DNA of 64,000 nucleotides, taken from Synanceia verrucosa. Lineage: Eukaryota; Chordata; Actinopteri; Perciformes; Synanceiidae. Both the position numbers and the translations under genes were made by a program. The stretch spans positions 4,674,001 through 4,738,000 of the forward strand of contig CM056561.1 of assembly GCA_029721515.1 (NCBI GenBank), read 5' to 3'. Positions 1-13,432 of the stretch are shown here, one piece after another. The notes beneath the pieces were generated by a model. That model searched no databases and had not been told where the DNA came from. It worked only from the letters and a program-made list of their open reading frames with translations. Numbering within the stretch: position 1 is the stretch's first letter; each line of letters opens with the position of its first letter.

Positions 1-3000
1 TTGGAGATTTATTTGAAAACCCCTATCCAAGCTTTGAATGTAAAATAACAACAACAAAAACATTCAGTACAGCCCTGTTAACCTTTTTATTGTCTTTGTG
101 TATTTTGTCTGATGTTGATGTTGCTGCTGGTGCCAATTTTGCTCTTTTTTTCTTTATCCTGGTGCGCTGTCATTGTGTGGTTATTGGTGCGCTTTTGTGC
201 ATTTTGCAGGAGTGAATAACTTTTTTGGTGCATCATCACCAAGATTTCTCTCTTGTTGTTGTGCCATATTTTGCATGGCTATGGTGCTTTTTCGTGCAGT
301 AGTGAATAAGCTGTTTTCTACTACATGCTCTCTCTTTCTCTCTCTCTCTGGGCGTTTGTTGTGTTGTTTGTGGAGCTGAATGGCTCAAAAACATCTAATT
401 GCAGTTATTTTGTATTACAGGTGTGTTATGATTTGTCAAAGTTTCATAGGAAAACATAAAATATAAGATGTTTGGCTTTGTGTGTAGAATATGATGTGTA
501 GGCCAGGACATCTGTGCAGCACCACAGTGTTTCCGTAAAATATTATGTTCACACATATTTCACCTTTAACAACTGTGATTGTAAAATTGCACCCAGACAT
601 ATTGTGATTTAGAAAACATTTACTTATTGTGCAGCCCTTTTTGTCTGTCTACCCAATGTAAAATGGTCCAGATTTTATATATCCACACATAATGTAGCCG
701 TACACACCACAATGATTAATCTCTGACAGAAAATTTACCACATTCCACTCATTTTGATGTCTTCATAGCAGCTACAGTACCTGAGTCTGTTAAGTCTGTA
801 AAAATGTAAAGTAAAATTTGAACAATCTGCGCTTATCTTAGCTTTGTCTTTTTCTCTTTAATATATTTAGTTGTTTTTACATTGATATTCAGGATTGTCC
901 CTGTAGTAATTTATTTAATAAGTGCTAAAAAAAAAATGCATTTTTTATTATAATAAATATAGTCAGCAGCATATAGTCATGAGCTGTATGCAGACACAAT
1001 AATGTAATATACAGTTAGAGATGATTAAATATTTATTGTGGTAGATTAACTATCTCAAGCTATTTTTAGATCATTTCTAGATATTGATTTTCATACTGTA
1101 GCACATGGTGCCATAAGGTGGAGAATCTGTTTCCAAAAATAATAAAATTTTTGAAAAAATATACAGTAAGTTTAACAGGGAATGAGCTAAAATATTATGT
1201 CAGTTCTATGTCAAGCACTCTTAAAGCAACGACAGATGAGCTGATCATGTGTTTGACTGATGACTCAGCAATAATTTGACCTAAACCTCCTCATGGAGTC
1301 TCAGACTGAACTGTACGTGCAGCCGCCTTAATCTTGGTTTTCACTCCACACACATGTTCATTCAGTCATCATTTCAGAGCTGACTGACCTCCGTTTATGT
1401 CGACTCACAAACCCAAAGGGATGACTCAGGAGTGCCAGTGTACTTGTTGCAGGATTTTAAAGCTTTATTATGAATTGAGTAAAAACATGAAGATGGATAC
1501 CCATAATAGAAGAGTCATTGTTCACCGATGTGACCCTGGTCATCCTGGTTGCACATTATGTTACCGTGGTAACCGGGTTTAATCTCTCCTCAGAGAGCTG
1601 GATCCCAATCTGACCCTTAACCCCAGATGAAAGAAAGGTCACCGGGGTCACGCACGACTTCATCCAGCCGTTTTTTTTCCTCCAAAAGGGTGTTTGTAAA
1701 ATGAGTTTTCATGGGCGACAGGAAGCTGATGTGTCTGTTAGAACTGTGACAATCTGATATATTACTGCTTAAAATACTCTGAACAAAAATAAGACTGCAA
1801 CACTCCATCGTCTCAAAAACAGTATTGTCTCAGATTTTAAACATCATAATATTTCATAAATGTTGTGGTTTCCTGGTTGCATTTAGTGCATCACAGTAAA
1901 ATGATGTCATTTTCTTTCTAAACTTGTATTATTTGCATTTAGCCACTTAGACATCATATCCACATTTACTTATTTATCAAAAATATTTGTCTAAATATTG
2001 AGTGAAAATAACTGAAGTCAGCTGTGTCATATTGAGGTATTTGTTCATAAATATTGTGATATTTGCTTTTGTCCGTGTCGCCCTGCCCTGAGGCGGACAT
2101 TTACAGCACTCGATCAAACCAAAAGCGCACGTGGAACAAATGCTGCAACAGCTTCCATCCTGTCAACATTTACACCCTCCCTAAAAAAAATCGAATCCAG
2201 TCTTTGCACAGCAAAAATATCTACAGCACTGCTGCACATAAAAATGCAAATTTGTCAGAGATCCCAAAGTGTATTGAGTCTTTTTTCCATCATTAACTTT
2301 GATTTTCTGAATTTCTTGTGTCTGAATATGGACCGTGCGTACAAATATGAACAGATAATAAAGCACCTTCTGATTTTGCATGGAAACAGTTACAGGGGTA
2401 GTCAGTGGAAAATATAATAACTATATAATACTAAACAACCTTGGAAAGATTTGATTGCATATGTCAAGGTTCCTCCATTTTATTTTCACTTCATTTCATA
2501 CTTGTGATTTTTTGATTGAATTATATTTTACAGTTATATTTATATCTCAGTTTGAGGTTAAAATGTAAAAAAGATCCTCAGTGTCGTCAGATCTCACAGG
2601 AAATACGTTCTTCGTAGCACATTTTCAGAAATATCCTTCTTCGGTTTGAACGCTGATTTGTTCAACTGTAAAAGTTATTTTCATAAATTTATTTTCACAA
2701 ACAGCTCAAGAAGCGAAGCGACAAAAACAACATGAGGTATAAGTGACAAAGTTGTCTTTTGGAGAAAAAAAAAGCTGAAGTATAGATGAGAGAGGATGCA
2801 TGTGACAGTATTATCTCTGGATCGTTTTATGAACAAGTATTCTAATGCAATTATGATATTTTTTAATAAATATCTTAATTTTAAATAGTAATATATTTTC
2901 ATGGACTATTACAGATTTCATACCCTGTTGCTAAGGTTTTTTTTATGCAAGATAATGCTTAAAAATTTACTGAAGACGTAAATAAAATACAGAGGTACAT

Positions 3001-4451
3001 TCAAAATACTCATCATTTTTTAAAATTTGACTTTTATTTAAGAAGTTCCACAGATAAAGTAAAACAATAAAGGGTGTATCACCTGCACATGAACAGAAAT
3101 CAGCAGAACTGATTAACAGAATTATATTAATATGGGATCAAACAAGTATCTAGGCTTGGATTAATACAACATCATCAAAAATAAATTTTCATATATTATC
3201 ATCTTCTCGCCGTGGCATCGTGTGTGCGCCAGCTGTTTGGAGGTGAAAGCAGCTGCAGGTGAGGTGACCTTCAACAAGTCTACTTCCTGTAATTCTCAGT
3301 AATGAAGTGGCCATTCTTGAGGACACTGAAACAAAATCACTAAGCGAGTGATTCAGGTAATTTAGCTTTGAGATGAAAATTGAAATTATCACAGTAATTT
3401 CCACAAGCAGCCTCTGGTGTCTGGTTAGTGAGCGCGCTGCTCCCTCTGCTGGTTAACAGGCAGCGTCATGTTACAGACGTTAAACTGTTGCTCTGTCTCA
3501 TGAATTACAACAGCAGAGTTCAGTGTGTGTCACAGGCCATTCTTTTAGAATATTGATAATTATATAAAGTGGGGAGAAATGTTGATTTCACTCCATTGTG
3601 CTGGTGTGTAATATTAAACATATTTTTGACAATAATGCCAGGCATTTTTGGCCATAAAATGAAATATTCATGAAGGACATGATGGAGATCTGATGAGCAG
3701 ATAATTCAAAAACTTTCTGGTGCAGTCCAAGCAAATATTTTTTTTTTGCTTTGTTTCATAATCGGCTGAGGTGAGTTAGCTTTTCATGGGCTGACGAACC
3801 TGAGATTGAGTCTGAAATCACCATTCTCAGGTTGGACAGTCCTAGAAAGAACCACTCCGGAGTTAAAGCAGGCCTGTGTTCACTGAGCTGCAACCCCTTC
3901 TGACAGAAACAAAACAAGATGAGGAATGTTATGTCTATTTGTGCATAATTCAGGTAGGTGTTACTGTTTTCTGCAGAAACATAAAGGTACAAAAAAAACC
4001 TAATTATAATAAGACTGAAATGATCCAGCATCCATAATGTAATATCAGTTTTAGCGCCAGAAACAACTGATTAAAGTAACAACAGTGATTATTGTTCACT
4101 CGTGTTTTATAATTTAACCTCTTTAAAAGAGGATAAGATGCTGCTCCCAAAGTAAAAGAGAATAATAATACAATTTTTATCTAATTGCAAACCCCAATCG
4201 CCTCAACAAACAACACACCTTCTACCTTATGTGTGTAAACATCCTCATTCAGAAAAGTTTACCAGCACATCTGGCTCTGTGCCGTTAGCTCACCTGCACT
4301 GAAACCACTCAGAGAGCAATTAAACACTCGAGCGCAGCCTAATGCACAATCTGCATCTCACACCAAAAACATCTAAATCACCCCGGCCTGACTTTATGAG
4401 GATAGTCCGGTCTCTTAGAAACGCTCCTCTCGTGATAAACTGCAGATGGAG

Positions 4452-4453
<2 letters not shown>

Positions 4454-4487
<34 letters not shown>
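4454..4487. repeat. (CA)n microsatellite
   Basis: Uninterrupted CA dinucleotide tract of about 17 units. Confidence 0.95.
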
Positions 4488-4684
4488 GACGGAGAGAGAA
4501 AGACAATACTTTACCCTCTTCAACACACTAATCCAAACCCTCTTCACATGATTCAGAAATACTTCACCGTCTGAATTATTCATGCTGGGCTATCTGCACT
4601 GTGCTACCTACTCACACCATCGCCTCGACATTTACAATCCAGACACACTCACTCAGATAGCACATTAACCAGACAAATAACAGC

Positions 4685-4686
<2 letters not shown>

Positions 4687-4775
<89 letters not shown>
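4687..4775. repeat. Compound (CA)n(TA)n microsatellite
   Basis: About 17 CA units run directly into about 25 TA units. The TA half can extrude as a cruciform and is likely to be length-variable. Confidence 0.95.
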
Positions 4776-5130
4776 TATAGCTGCTTTCCATGTTTCCTCC
4801 CTTTCATCTCACTAACCGTCATTACAGTAACGGGCAGATTGCAGCAGGTTTGTTAATTCTCTTTAAGAGCTATCAAAGTCTACTTCTTACCCACGCTGGC
4901 AGACCCCGAGACTCCTCAGACCAGGTGGAGGCAGTCAGGGAAGCAGTCTTCATCACTAGAGCAGAGGAGGAGGACAAAAGGAGGCGCAGAGGAAGACAGC
5001 AGAGCGACCTGGAGCCAAGCGAGTGACATGAGGATGGAAAGGAAACACAGGTTAGAAGTCAGAAAAGGCCACTCCTGCTGTCTGCTCTGAGCTGTGACCT
5101 CATCATGCTTTCTACTACCAATGGAGCTGC

Positions 5131-5131
<1 letters not shown>

Positions 5132-5189
<58 letters not shown>
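5132..5189. repeat. (CA)n microsatellite, about 29 units
   Basis: Perfect CA tract, the longest in the window. On the opposite strand it produces an artificial poly-Cys/Val reading frame. Confidence 0.95.
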
Positions 5190-5190
<1 letters not shown>

Positions 5191-5530
5191 ACCTTCCTGT
5201 TTCTCAGTGTAAACTTTCCACTCCATTCAAAAGGACCAACATGAAGTTTTTACGTGTTTTGACACTGAGAAATAAAATACTGTCTTTGAATTTGAAATAT
5301 TATCGAGGCAAAGTGTCATCTTAGGAATCATAATAAGAAATGTTTTTCAGTTTATCGCAAATTTAACTCGTAACATTTCAATTAAAAGATGGGCATTTAA
5401 AATGTAGCAGCAGTGTGTTTAACTGTAGATAAACTAGAGCATGATATTCTTAGCTCCTGCATGTCTTTTGATCCCCGCTCACCGCTCCTAACACAAGATG
5501 CCTCTTGTGGGTCACTGTATCTGCCTAATA

Positions 5531-6018
5531 CAGGGTTCCGGCACCGTTTTAAGTCAAATTTAATACTTTTTAAGACCTCAGCAAATATAATTTAAGATCT
5601 AAAAGTGTCATAACAATTTCTTTGGTAGAAAATATTCAATTCATTGTAGGGCTTGATCAATATGGAGTTCTTGAGGCCGATATTGATATTTAGCAGGAAC
5701 AAAAATCCGGTAACCGATTAATCTCCGATAATAATTTTGTATTTATTTTTTCAGCCCTTTAACTTTTGCGACAACAATATAAATTGTGGGCGTAACACTT
5801 GACTTTTCTCTACAACTTTAATTTCACAACTTTCAAGAACAAAGAAGTGAACTCTGTGAACAAAATAATGTGAAAAATCTGTCAATAATGTGTACTGTTT
5901 GCATGAAACATACCATCTGAAAACTTCATACCTACAGCAAATTTGTGGTAAATTTAAGACAATTGAATACCTTAATTTAAGACATTTTAAGACTTTCTAA
6001 GGAACTGAGGGAACCCTG
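5531..6018. mobile_element. hAT-like non-autonomous DNA element
   Basis: The 488-bp segment starts CAGGGTTCC and ends GGAACCCTG, a perfect 9-bp terminal inverted repeat. Subterminal regions share related 'ttaagac' motifs in opposite orientation (near 5565 and 5960-5990). There is no transposase frame. The flanks (CCTAATA and TAATAAG) are only partly alike, so a target-site duplication is not proven. The class is inferred from the CAGGG ends. Confidence 0.6.
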
Positions 6019-6337
6019 TAATAAGCTGCTGTAATGTAATTGTCCATCAGCCTCATCAAATGAGTGTCAATCATACTTTACAGTGAATGCTGCCTCGATA
6101 GCTGTCAGAGCGATAATTATGGAAAGTGATGGAAGATATCAAGGACAACCACAGTATCCTTCCTGCTCATTTTCAAAGTGGAGGTGATGTCTTCACGTCT
6201 TCAAGTGTTTGATAAAGGAAATAACTGTGCAGGCAATGGTGACAAGTTACCCTGACGAAAGAATCTTCACGTGACACGAGTACATTCGTCATGAATGAAA
6301 CAATACGCTGTGAGACATTCAAAAGCTCTGCTGCACT

Positions 6338-6343
6338 TTTATT
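6338..6343 (-). terminator. Candidate uckl1 polyadenylation signal
   Basis: Reads AATAAA on the minus strand. It is the first such hexamer I see after the uckl1 stop at 7762, which implies a 3' UTR of about 1.4 kb. Alternative or weaker signals cannot be excluded. Confidence 0.4.
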
Positions 6344-7761
6344 AAACATGTATATAAAAAAATCATGCAGCAGCGGTAAACAGGACACGGTCAAACACTG
6401 AGGCTGTGAACGCAATCGGTGGATTTTCAGCACAGTGACTCACTAACAGTTGTATTCAGCAGAGTAGCAGGAGGCTAAAAGGAGAGGTAATGATGAGCCA
6501 ACACCCAACAGTAGTAGTGCTTGTTTTAACATGTATCATTTCATGTTTTTTCTCCTTTATGTTATATATTTCTCTTTCTTCCCAATGTTAAAACAAAATA
6601 AAGTCAAATGAGACACTAAAAACTGCATAATTCTAATTGACTGTGAAGTTGTAGATGAAACTACAGTGAGATCAAACAACACTGCTAGAGTTAGTAGTAG
6701 TAACATTGTGGAGTGCGACTAAACGTCTGGCAAACTGAACAAGGCAACATCAAACAGGCACCTACTTGAACTGACGACCTCAAACATTTCAATATTGTAT
6801 TGTAGACAGTATAAAGGTCAGGCGCTTCGTGAACAACACAACTTTTTGACATGTAGATGTTCTGAGTTCATACGCATCATTATTTTTGAAATAAACAATC
6901 CCATCGACTGCATGAAAAACAGGCACAAACCAGACTGAAATCAAAACTTAATCTGTGTTTGCTGAATGCAGATGACCCATTTTCACTGCAGCAAAAGATG
7001 CATGGCTTTCCTGCTGACTGGTCAGGTCTATCCATAGAAAAACACATGTAAATGAAGAACATGCTGCATAAATATACACCACAAGTGCACACTTTTAGCC
7101 GTATAGTGAAAAAACGGTTTTCAGCTCCCGTTTCAACTGGTTAGGTCAGCATCCGCAAAAAGAAGAGGGTGAACCAGAGAGCTAAAAAAAAAGCCAGATC
7201 CACCCACACATTTTCCGATTGAATGGTCCTTCAGAAAGTGCTCATGGCGATGGAAGTTGAGCAACACGAGTTCATGTTCCAATTTTACTTTTGTGAAAGT
7301 TGTGAGGAAGGGACGGGGTAGAAAATAACCTTAAAAACTTGTTTTTTTTTCCATTTTACGTCAGGTGCAAATTCACATTCAGTTGTGTCATCCACAGTAC
7401 GCGGCTTAAGGCTTTTCAAAGCAACATGCCCACAAATGTCAGAGATCGTCACAATATAATCAATATAATAAAATATTTGGACGTCATAACATACTGTACA
7501 TATAAAAATATTTCATACTTCATAACTCAGCTTCCCACATCAGCAGCAATGTACACAAGATTAAATAATACACTTCAAAACGTTGACAAGGTGACTGCAC
7601 GTTAGCAATGATTGTGCTGTTTTCAGTTTGTCTCTTAGGGCACCTTGAAAGACGCCAGTCACGGTCCAACACACAGAGAGAGTCCAGTATGTCCTCATAT
7701 TGTCCTCTGAGGATTACAGCCCTGATTCACCCAATAAGTCAGTTCACTGCCGATGATTCAA
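6344..7761 (-). other. Probable uckl1 3' UTR
   Basis: Non-coding continuation of the last uckl1 exon down to the first minus-strand AATAAA. It has no recognisable repeat and no splice-linked coding sequence. Its length is inferred only from the signal position. Confidence 0.4.
6598..6603 (+). terminator. Candidate plus-strand polyadenylation signal
   Basis: AATAAA on the plus strand, in an AT-rich context, about 260 bp inside the inferred uckl1 3' UTR. It could end a convergent transcript arriving from the left (DNAJC5 in human). No exon supports this inside the window. Confidence 0.2.
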
Positions 7762-7841
7762 TCAGTAACTGGGCTCATCCATCTCTTCGTCGCTCCAGTC
7801 AGGTGGTGCATCTGTTCCAAAATATCGATCGCCGAAGTTTC
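7762..7841 (-). CDS. uckl1: uckl1 coding exon 15 (last)
   Basis: Acceptor TTGTAG. The exon completes the split Gly codon and encodes NFGDRYFGTD, the uracil-site end of the UPRT-like fold, then the acidic tail ending EMDEPSY and TGA at 7764-7762. The tail after FGTDA differs from the human ending, while the core matches. Confidence 0.95.
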
Positions 7842-9492
7842 CTACAAGGACAAAAAAATGAAACAGTTAAGAACATACGGAGAGAAAAGAGGAGTAAATG
7901 TAATGCAATAAAGAGCACACCTTCTGCTCACTGTTACTCACCTATGCCAGGTATAATGTGAAAGAGGTCATTGACCTTCTTGTCAACAGCTGTGGTGATG
8001 ATTTTGACCTGTGGGAAGGCGTAGGCCACTGAGTGGACTCCCATTTCAGCCATCAGCAGAGAAACCAGCAGGATCTTGTCCTCCTGGACGTCATGGTCCT
8101 GAAAATGAAAATGCACACATAAAAAAGGACACATGAGAACTGTGATTCAACATGGACTATGTGGAGCAGTGGAAAATCGAGCACACCCACCAGTAGGACT
8201 CGAACAGCCATCATGGCAGCAGCTCCAGTGGACACAGTGCAGTCCATCAGAATCACATGGTCTTCACTGATGTCTTTTGGCAGACGAAGGTAATGAAGCT
8301 GAAAGAGATGGGATGTGGGTTCATATCTGTGATAAACATGATCAGTGCCACCCTGCAGCTGTATAATGGTGACACCGTACCTCTGGCTCTCCTGTGTCCT
8401 GGTTGGTCTGAATGAGGATCTTGCCGATGCGGACGTCTTTGCACACGGCCCTCAGGGCGGGCTCCATGGTCTCCCCGGCTCGCAGGATGGACACGCCTGT
8501 GATCTAAAGAAAAGCACCAAAAACACATTTAAACAGAGGCTAATTGCATGAGTTTAGGAAGACACAAAACTCCACTGAGGAAATCGTGAAGTTCACTCAC
8601 CCTCTTCCCGTGGAAAGTCCTGCCTTCATAATCCTCCCCCTGGGGGGTCTTCACCACATGGACCTGAGATGATGTTAAAAAGCATAACAGTCTGAGTATA
8701 AGCATACAGTGCTAGAGCTTAGGAGTCAATAATTCACGAGTCACGTTTGTGTTTGTGTGATGCAAACCTGTATCTTATGGTTAAGGTATAGGAACTTTCC
8801 ACTGTGGTGACTCAATAAGTTTCCATGCTTCTGATTCTCCTCTTCAGCAAATACAAGCACGAACACTTTTTCCATTCATCTTTTTTTTTCAAGGCCACAT
8901 AATGTGCAGTCTCCATCTACACCCAGGTATCTAATGGTTCAGAGTCCTACTTAATGCAAAGGATTACAGGCTGTTCGTGCAGCGCTGTGAATTAATTAAC
9001 AGAGCATCGCAGTGTGTTTTGCACCTGAGAGGGCAGGAATGAGAGCGCTCGCTCGATCAGCAGACGCATCAACCTCTTGGAGTAGAAGATGAACTCGTCG
9101 CGGCTGGTTTCCTTGTTTCTAAATGTGGTGATTAGGAAAAGAAAGAGGCATTATTTTAATGGCGGTAGCTGGCGTGCAGCATGGTGTCTTTAAATAGAAA
9201 CGGTTGCTAACGTGGCTTCGTTAGCTCGTACCTGATGATGGTGTGCATGCCCCTGACCTGGGGGGTGCTCTCCAGTACGCTGAGGGTCTGGGGGAGGGGT
9301 TGGGCCTGGTGTGCAGACGCCAGGGCAGCCCTGTAACCACGGCAACAAATCGAAGAGCGGGGGTGGTGCGGGGCGAGAGAAGGCGGAAAGAGGGAAGACA
9401 GACAAGACGCATGAATACAACTCGCATCAATACTGTGAGAGTGTACAGCAGGTTTACACACAAGCGTGCACACGTACTGTATGCACATTCAC

Positions 9493-9529
<37 letters not shown>

Positions 9530-10609
9530 AAGTACATGCAAAAAACTGAATACAATTATTTTCAGTAGAGTTAAAGCAGAGTTGGTAATGGTAGTGTGCA
9601 ACCACTGGAGCAGGATTGCTTGGGTAAAGGCAGAAATTGCAAAGCAAACAGTGCCAGTGTTTGAGTGGAAATTATTGACAGTGCAGACCGCAGAGACCGT
9701 GATAATGGAAAATACATTAAAACTGATCAGTTTTCAACCTAATATATGTGGAACATTTTACTTTGCCATATAAATAAATGCATGATTATTTTCCATGATA
9801 GGCCTCTGCTGCTTGTAATTATTCCCCAGGACTCCAAACATTAGTTTGAACATCTAGTTAGCCTAGCCGCAGGATTTCCGTGGGCTCTACAGAGGAAGAG
9901 ACACTTTTGCAAATACTGAGTGTTGCATGTCTTCACCACAGCATCCACAATGGCACTCAGAGACACACTGGCCAGATGCAAAGGAAAGAGAAATCATAGC
10001 AAATCTGCTCACATATCCCAGCGAAGTTTCCTCTAGAGGGAGTTTTTTTTTTTTGGACGAAACACGACAACAATCACAAAACACAGAAAAGACAATGAAC
10101 GACAGATAAGAGGAGGAAAAAAAATGAGACAACATCAGGTGGATGGAGAGATGAAGGGATTATCATACGCAGTGAAAAGTGACAGCTGAGGCGCCATAAC
10201 TGTCAAATGTCTCAGAGGTGCAAAGTAGAATCATTTATCCTGGTTATCAATTAGTGTATGCTTCATGACGATGATGAAAAAGAGCTTTACTAGAGTTAAA
10301 GACGTTTTTTTTTAAAATTTATATATACATGTGTACGCGTGCACCCATTGTGTGCAGGCGTGGGAGGTGCGGCTGTCACCCTTTCACTGTGTAGAACAGC
10401 AGAGGTTGGTATTTGAGCTCACAGGCCTCGGCACATCCTGTGTCTAAAGACAGCCACCGAGCTCACTTCCTGTCTCTCTCCGCCTCACGTACTGTGGCCG
10501 ACATTCAATGGAAAAACGCAGCGCTTTGTAGTAAGGGTATTGGAAACTTTCTCTGTGGCTGAGGCATGTGATAGTCAACAATAGCTATAGCAACAGCTTC
10601 CTCTCTCTG

Positions 10610-10651
<42 letters not shown>

Positions 10652-13388
10652 CATATATACACATATATATACATATATATTTCTGTTATAGTCTCTCTCT
10701 TATTCTTGCTGCTGCTGAAAGGAGGGGTCAGCAGTGACTTTACTCATTGGTGTATTTTTAGACACAGAAGGCAGGAAGAGTGCAAGTTGTCATTTCTCTA
10801 CAAGGTAGAGAGAAGGAAAACCAACTTCTTGACATTATTGCTGGCTGCACCACACCACATCCAAGCATTTGATTTTAGTTTGACTTCCAAATGCTCGACA
10901 GCAGCTTTCGTGTGTGTGTGTTTTTTTTGTTTGTTTTTTTTTTCAGTCCACGCCGTCTTTAATGTTTTGGCACAGTCTCACACTTGTATGACTGATCTCT
11001 AATTAGCCATCATTTGCATCACTGTTTGCAGATACAACAGTGGCGTCTGATGATGTGCCACGGCAGCCAGCACATCAGTGGAGGGCAGAGGTTGGCTTTG
11101 CTAGCCTCTTTATCGCTTTCTCTCCCAGGAAGAAGCTGGAGCAGTCAGGGGAACCGGACAGATGGTGAGGAGAGAATGATAGACAGGATAAAGGCCACTC
11201 TACCTGACGCTGAGCTCGCGCTGTGAGCCATGGAGGGATTTGGGGTGGAGGGGAAGTGGGGAGAGGGTGAGAGAGCAGTCCATCAGTGGTGTGTGTGTGT
11301 GTGTGTGTTAATGTGTGTGTGTGGTGGGAGGAAACAAAGCAAACCACACTGTGGCACAAAACAATTGGCCTCTGATGACAATTAGAGCATGTTGCATAAC
11401 CAGTCTAAACAACACACTCTGGTTCAGGGATGAACAAGAAAGCATGATGATTTATTTCACAATAATAAATCATATGTACTATTTTAAATATGTTTTAGAT
11501 CTATAAAAATGATTGATATGGCTGAATATCAACAGGGGTTGATACTGTTAGAACAAAGGTTACTGAAATAAATGATATAAACCAAATGAATCAAAATATT
11601 TTTCACTTTTATGATTGCTGGTCCTGTAGGTTGGCTTAACTTTAGGAAATGTTTCACCCCTGAAATGATCAGCAATGACTTAGTGTCTTGAACTTGTGAA
11701 GAAAATGTTTTTCATGCTTGCCATAATGGTGAATAAAGATGTTATCATTGTATCTGATGTTAAATGCAGCTTCCACTAACTTCAGTTTTTCAAGAATAAA
11801 AAAAAAAATGATTTCTTGAAGAGTTCAAGGCAAAATGAGTAATTATTATACAGTATATGATTTTTAACAAAATCATATACTGTATTATTTTTAACAAACT
11901 ATACTGTATTTGCCTTCCACCCTCACTGAAACAAGTGCAGTTCATTTTCTGTCCACTAGAGGGAGTGGTGGGACAGATCTTGACTGACAGCAGATATAAG
12001 GCTGCTTGCAGCTACGCCCTTTCTGAGTGCCGACCATTCCAGCAGAGTGCTAAAAATGCTTTCAGCTCTTAGAGTAAGATGCACATGACAACACCAGTAA
12101 AAGACCATAAAGCTCCCTGACACACTCCCTGTTAGTCTTTCTTACCTCCTCCAGCTGACTGTGGACGTGCTGCACGATCAAATCAATGGCCACCATGTTG
12201 CCGCCGCCTGGTGCGACAAACCAAAAAAACAAAGTGGCATCATGTTAGCTTGGAGTCATGGGTCATTGTGACTTAATTTCTGGGCTGTAATATGTGTTTG
12301 GAGAACGCAACGCACCACGAGGCACCACAATATCAGCTAGACGCATGGTGGGTTCAATGTACTGCTCGAACGCTGGTTTGACAAACTTGTTGTACTGTTT
12401 GATGACGCCCTCAATGTCCCGGCCTCTTTCGGTGATGTCCCTCCTCAAACGACGCACAAGACGGATGTCAGAGTCTGTGTCCACGAAAATCTTCATGTCC
12501 AGCAGCTGTCAGGAGGTCATGAGACAGCTGTTAGCAAGCTAAATAAACACACTTCTTTCTAATTTTAGCTTCTTCGTGGTGATTTGGGTCAAACTCTAGG
12601 AGTGTTATTTTGCATAATGCATCATGCTCAGAATGGAAAATGATTTGAAATGAGTCTGATTTGGATGAATAAAGATTGAACTCTCATAAGTGCAATTTAG
12701 CTGCTGAAACACTGTTTTCTTTTTAAATAATTCATACAGTCACACATCACATTGCAGCTGCAAGTGTGCAGTGATGCTTAATTAATATTAATTTATTCTG
12801 GTTATTTTTGTCAGCCAGGGCCAATGTGTTTAAATTATATAAACTGTACTATATTTACATTTGTAAGTACAGTATCTTAGTGAACAGATGGACTTGTAGA
12901 TAAAAAACTGTTTTGCTTTTCAACTCATAATTATTGAATCTCCAATATTTATCATCACCTCTGATATTAATAAACCTTTATTACCTGAAAAGCATCAACT
13001 TTGTTGTGTTAGTCTGCATATAAAATATGGACAAAGGATAAATCTGTCCAATAAGCATCATTTAACAGGAGACAAACTTAGTGCTCTCTGGTGGACAAAG
13101 TGCGTCACTTCAAACACATCTTCACTGTTTCTGCGCTGCAATTTGTTGGAACTTAATAGCCGACAAGCTGAACAAGCTGCCATACCTGCAAGAGCTTTTT
13201 ATCTGTGAAGGCCATGAATCCCTCAAAGATGATAACACTGGCTCCATATACTGTTTTCTGTGGTGGATACAAGTGCATGCATATTACAGAACAGTGTAGG
13301 TTAGGGGTGGGAAAAATATTGTTATGACAATATATCAATAATGTACATAATGTATGTATAAAAAATTCCTTAGGGAAGAATAAAAGTT

Positions 13389-13432
<44 letters not shown>

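Larger units (their letters stand above)
1..6319. other. Intergenic stretch, no gene recognised
   Basis: No exon with recognisable protein similarity was found on either strand. The stretch is AT-rich and holds (CA)n and (TA)n microsatellites near 4454, 4687 and 5132 and a hAT-like element at 5531-6018, each listed separately. In human the gene beyond UCKL1 on this side is DNAJC5, transcribed towards UCKL1. Part of this stretch could therefore be its 3' UTR, but none of its cysteine-string coding sequence is visible. Confidence 0.5.

Noticed and set aside
5531..6018. 8-bp target duplication for the hAT-like element
   Set aside because: GCCTAATA and TAATAAGC share only TAATA out of register, so a duplication cannot be claimed.
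9243..9773. 176-codon plus-strand frame
   Set aside because: Antisense to uckl1 exon 9 and extended by the (CA)n tract; no independent support.
10568..11002. 144-codon plus-strand frame
   Set aside because: Opened by the (CT)n(AT)n microsatellite, with no similarity. Intronic.
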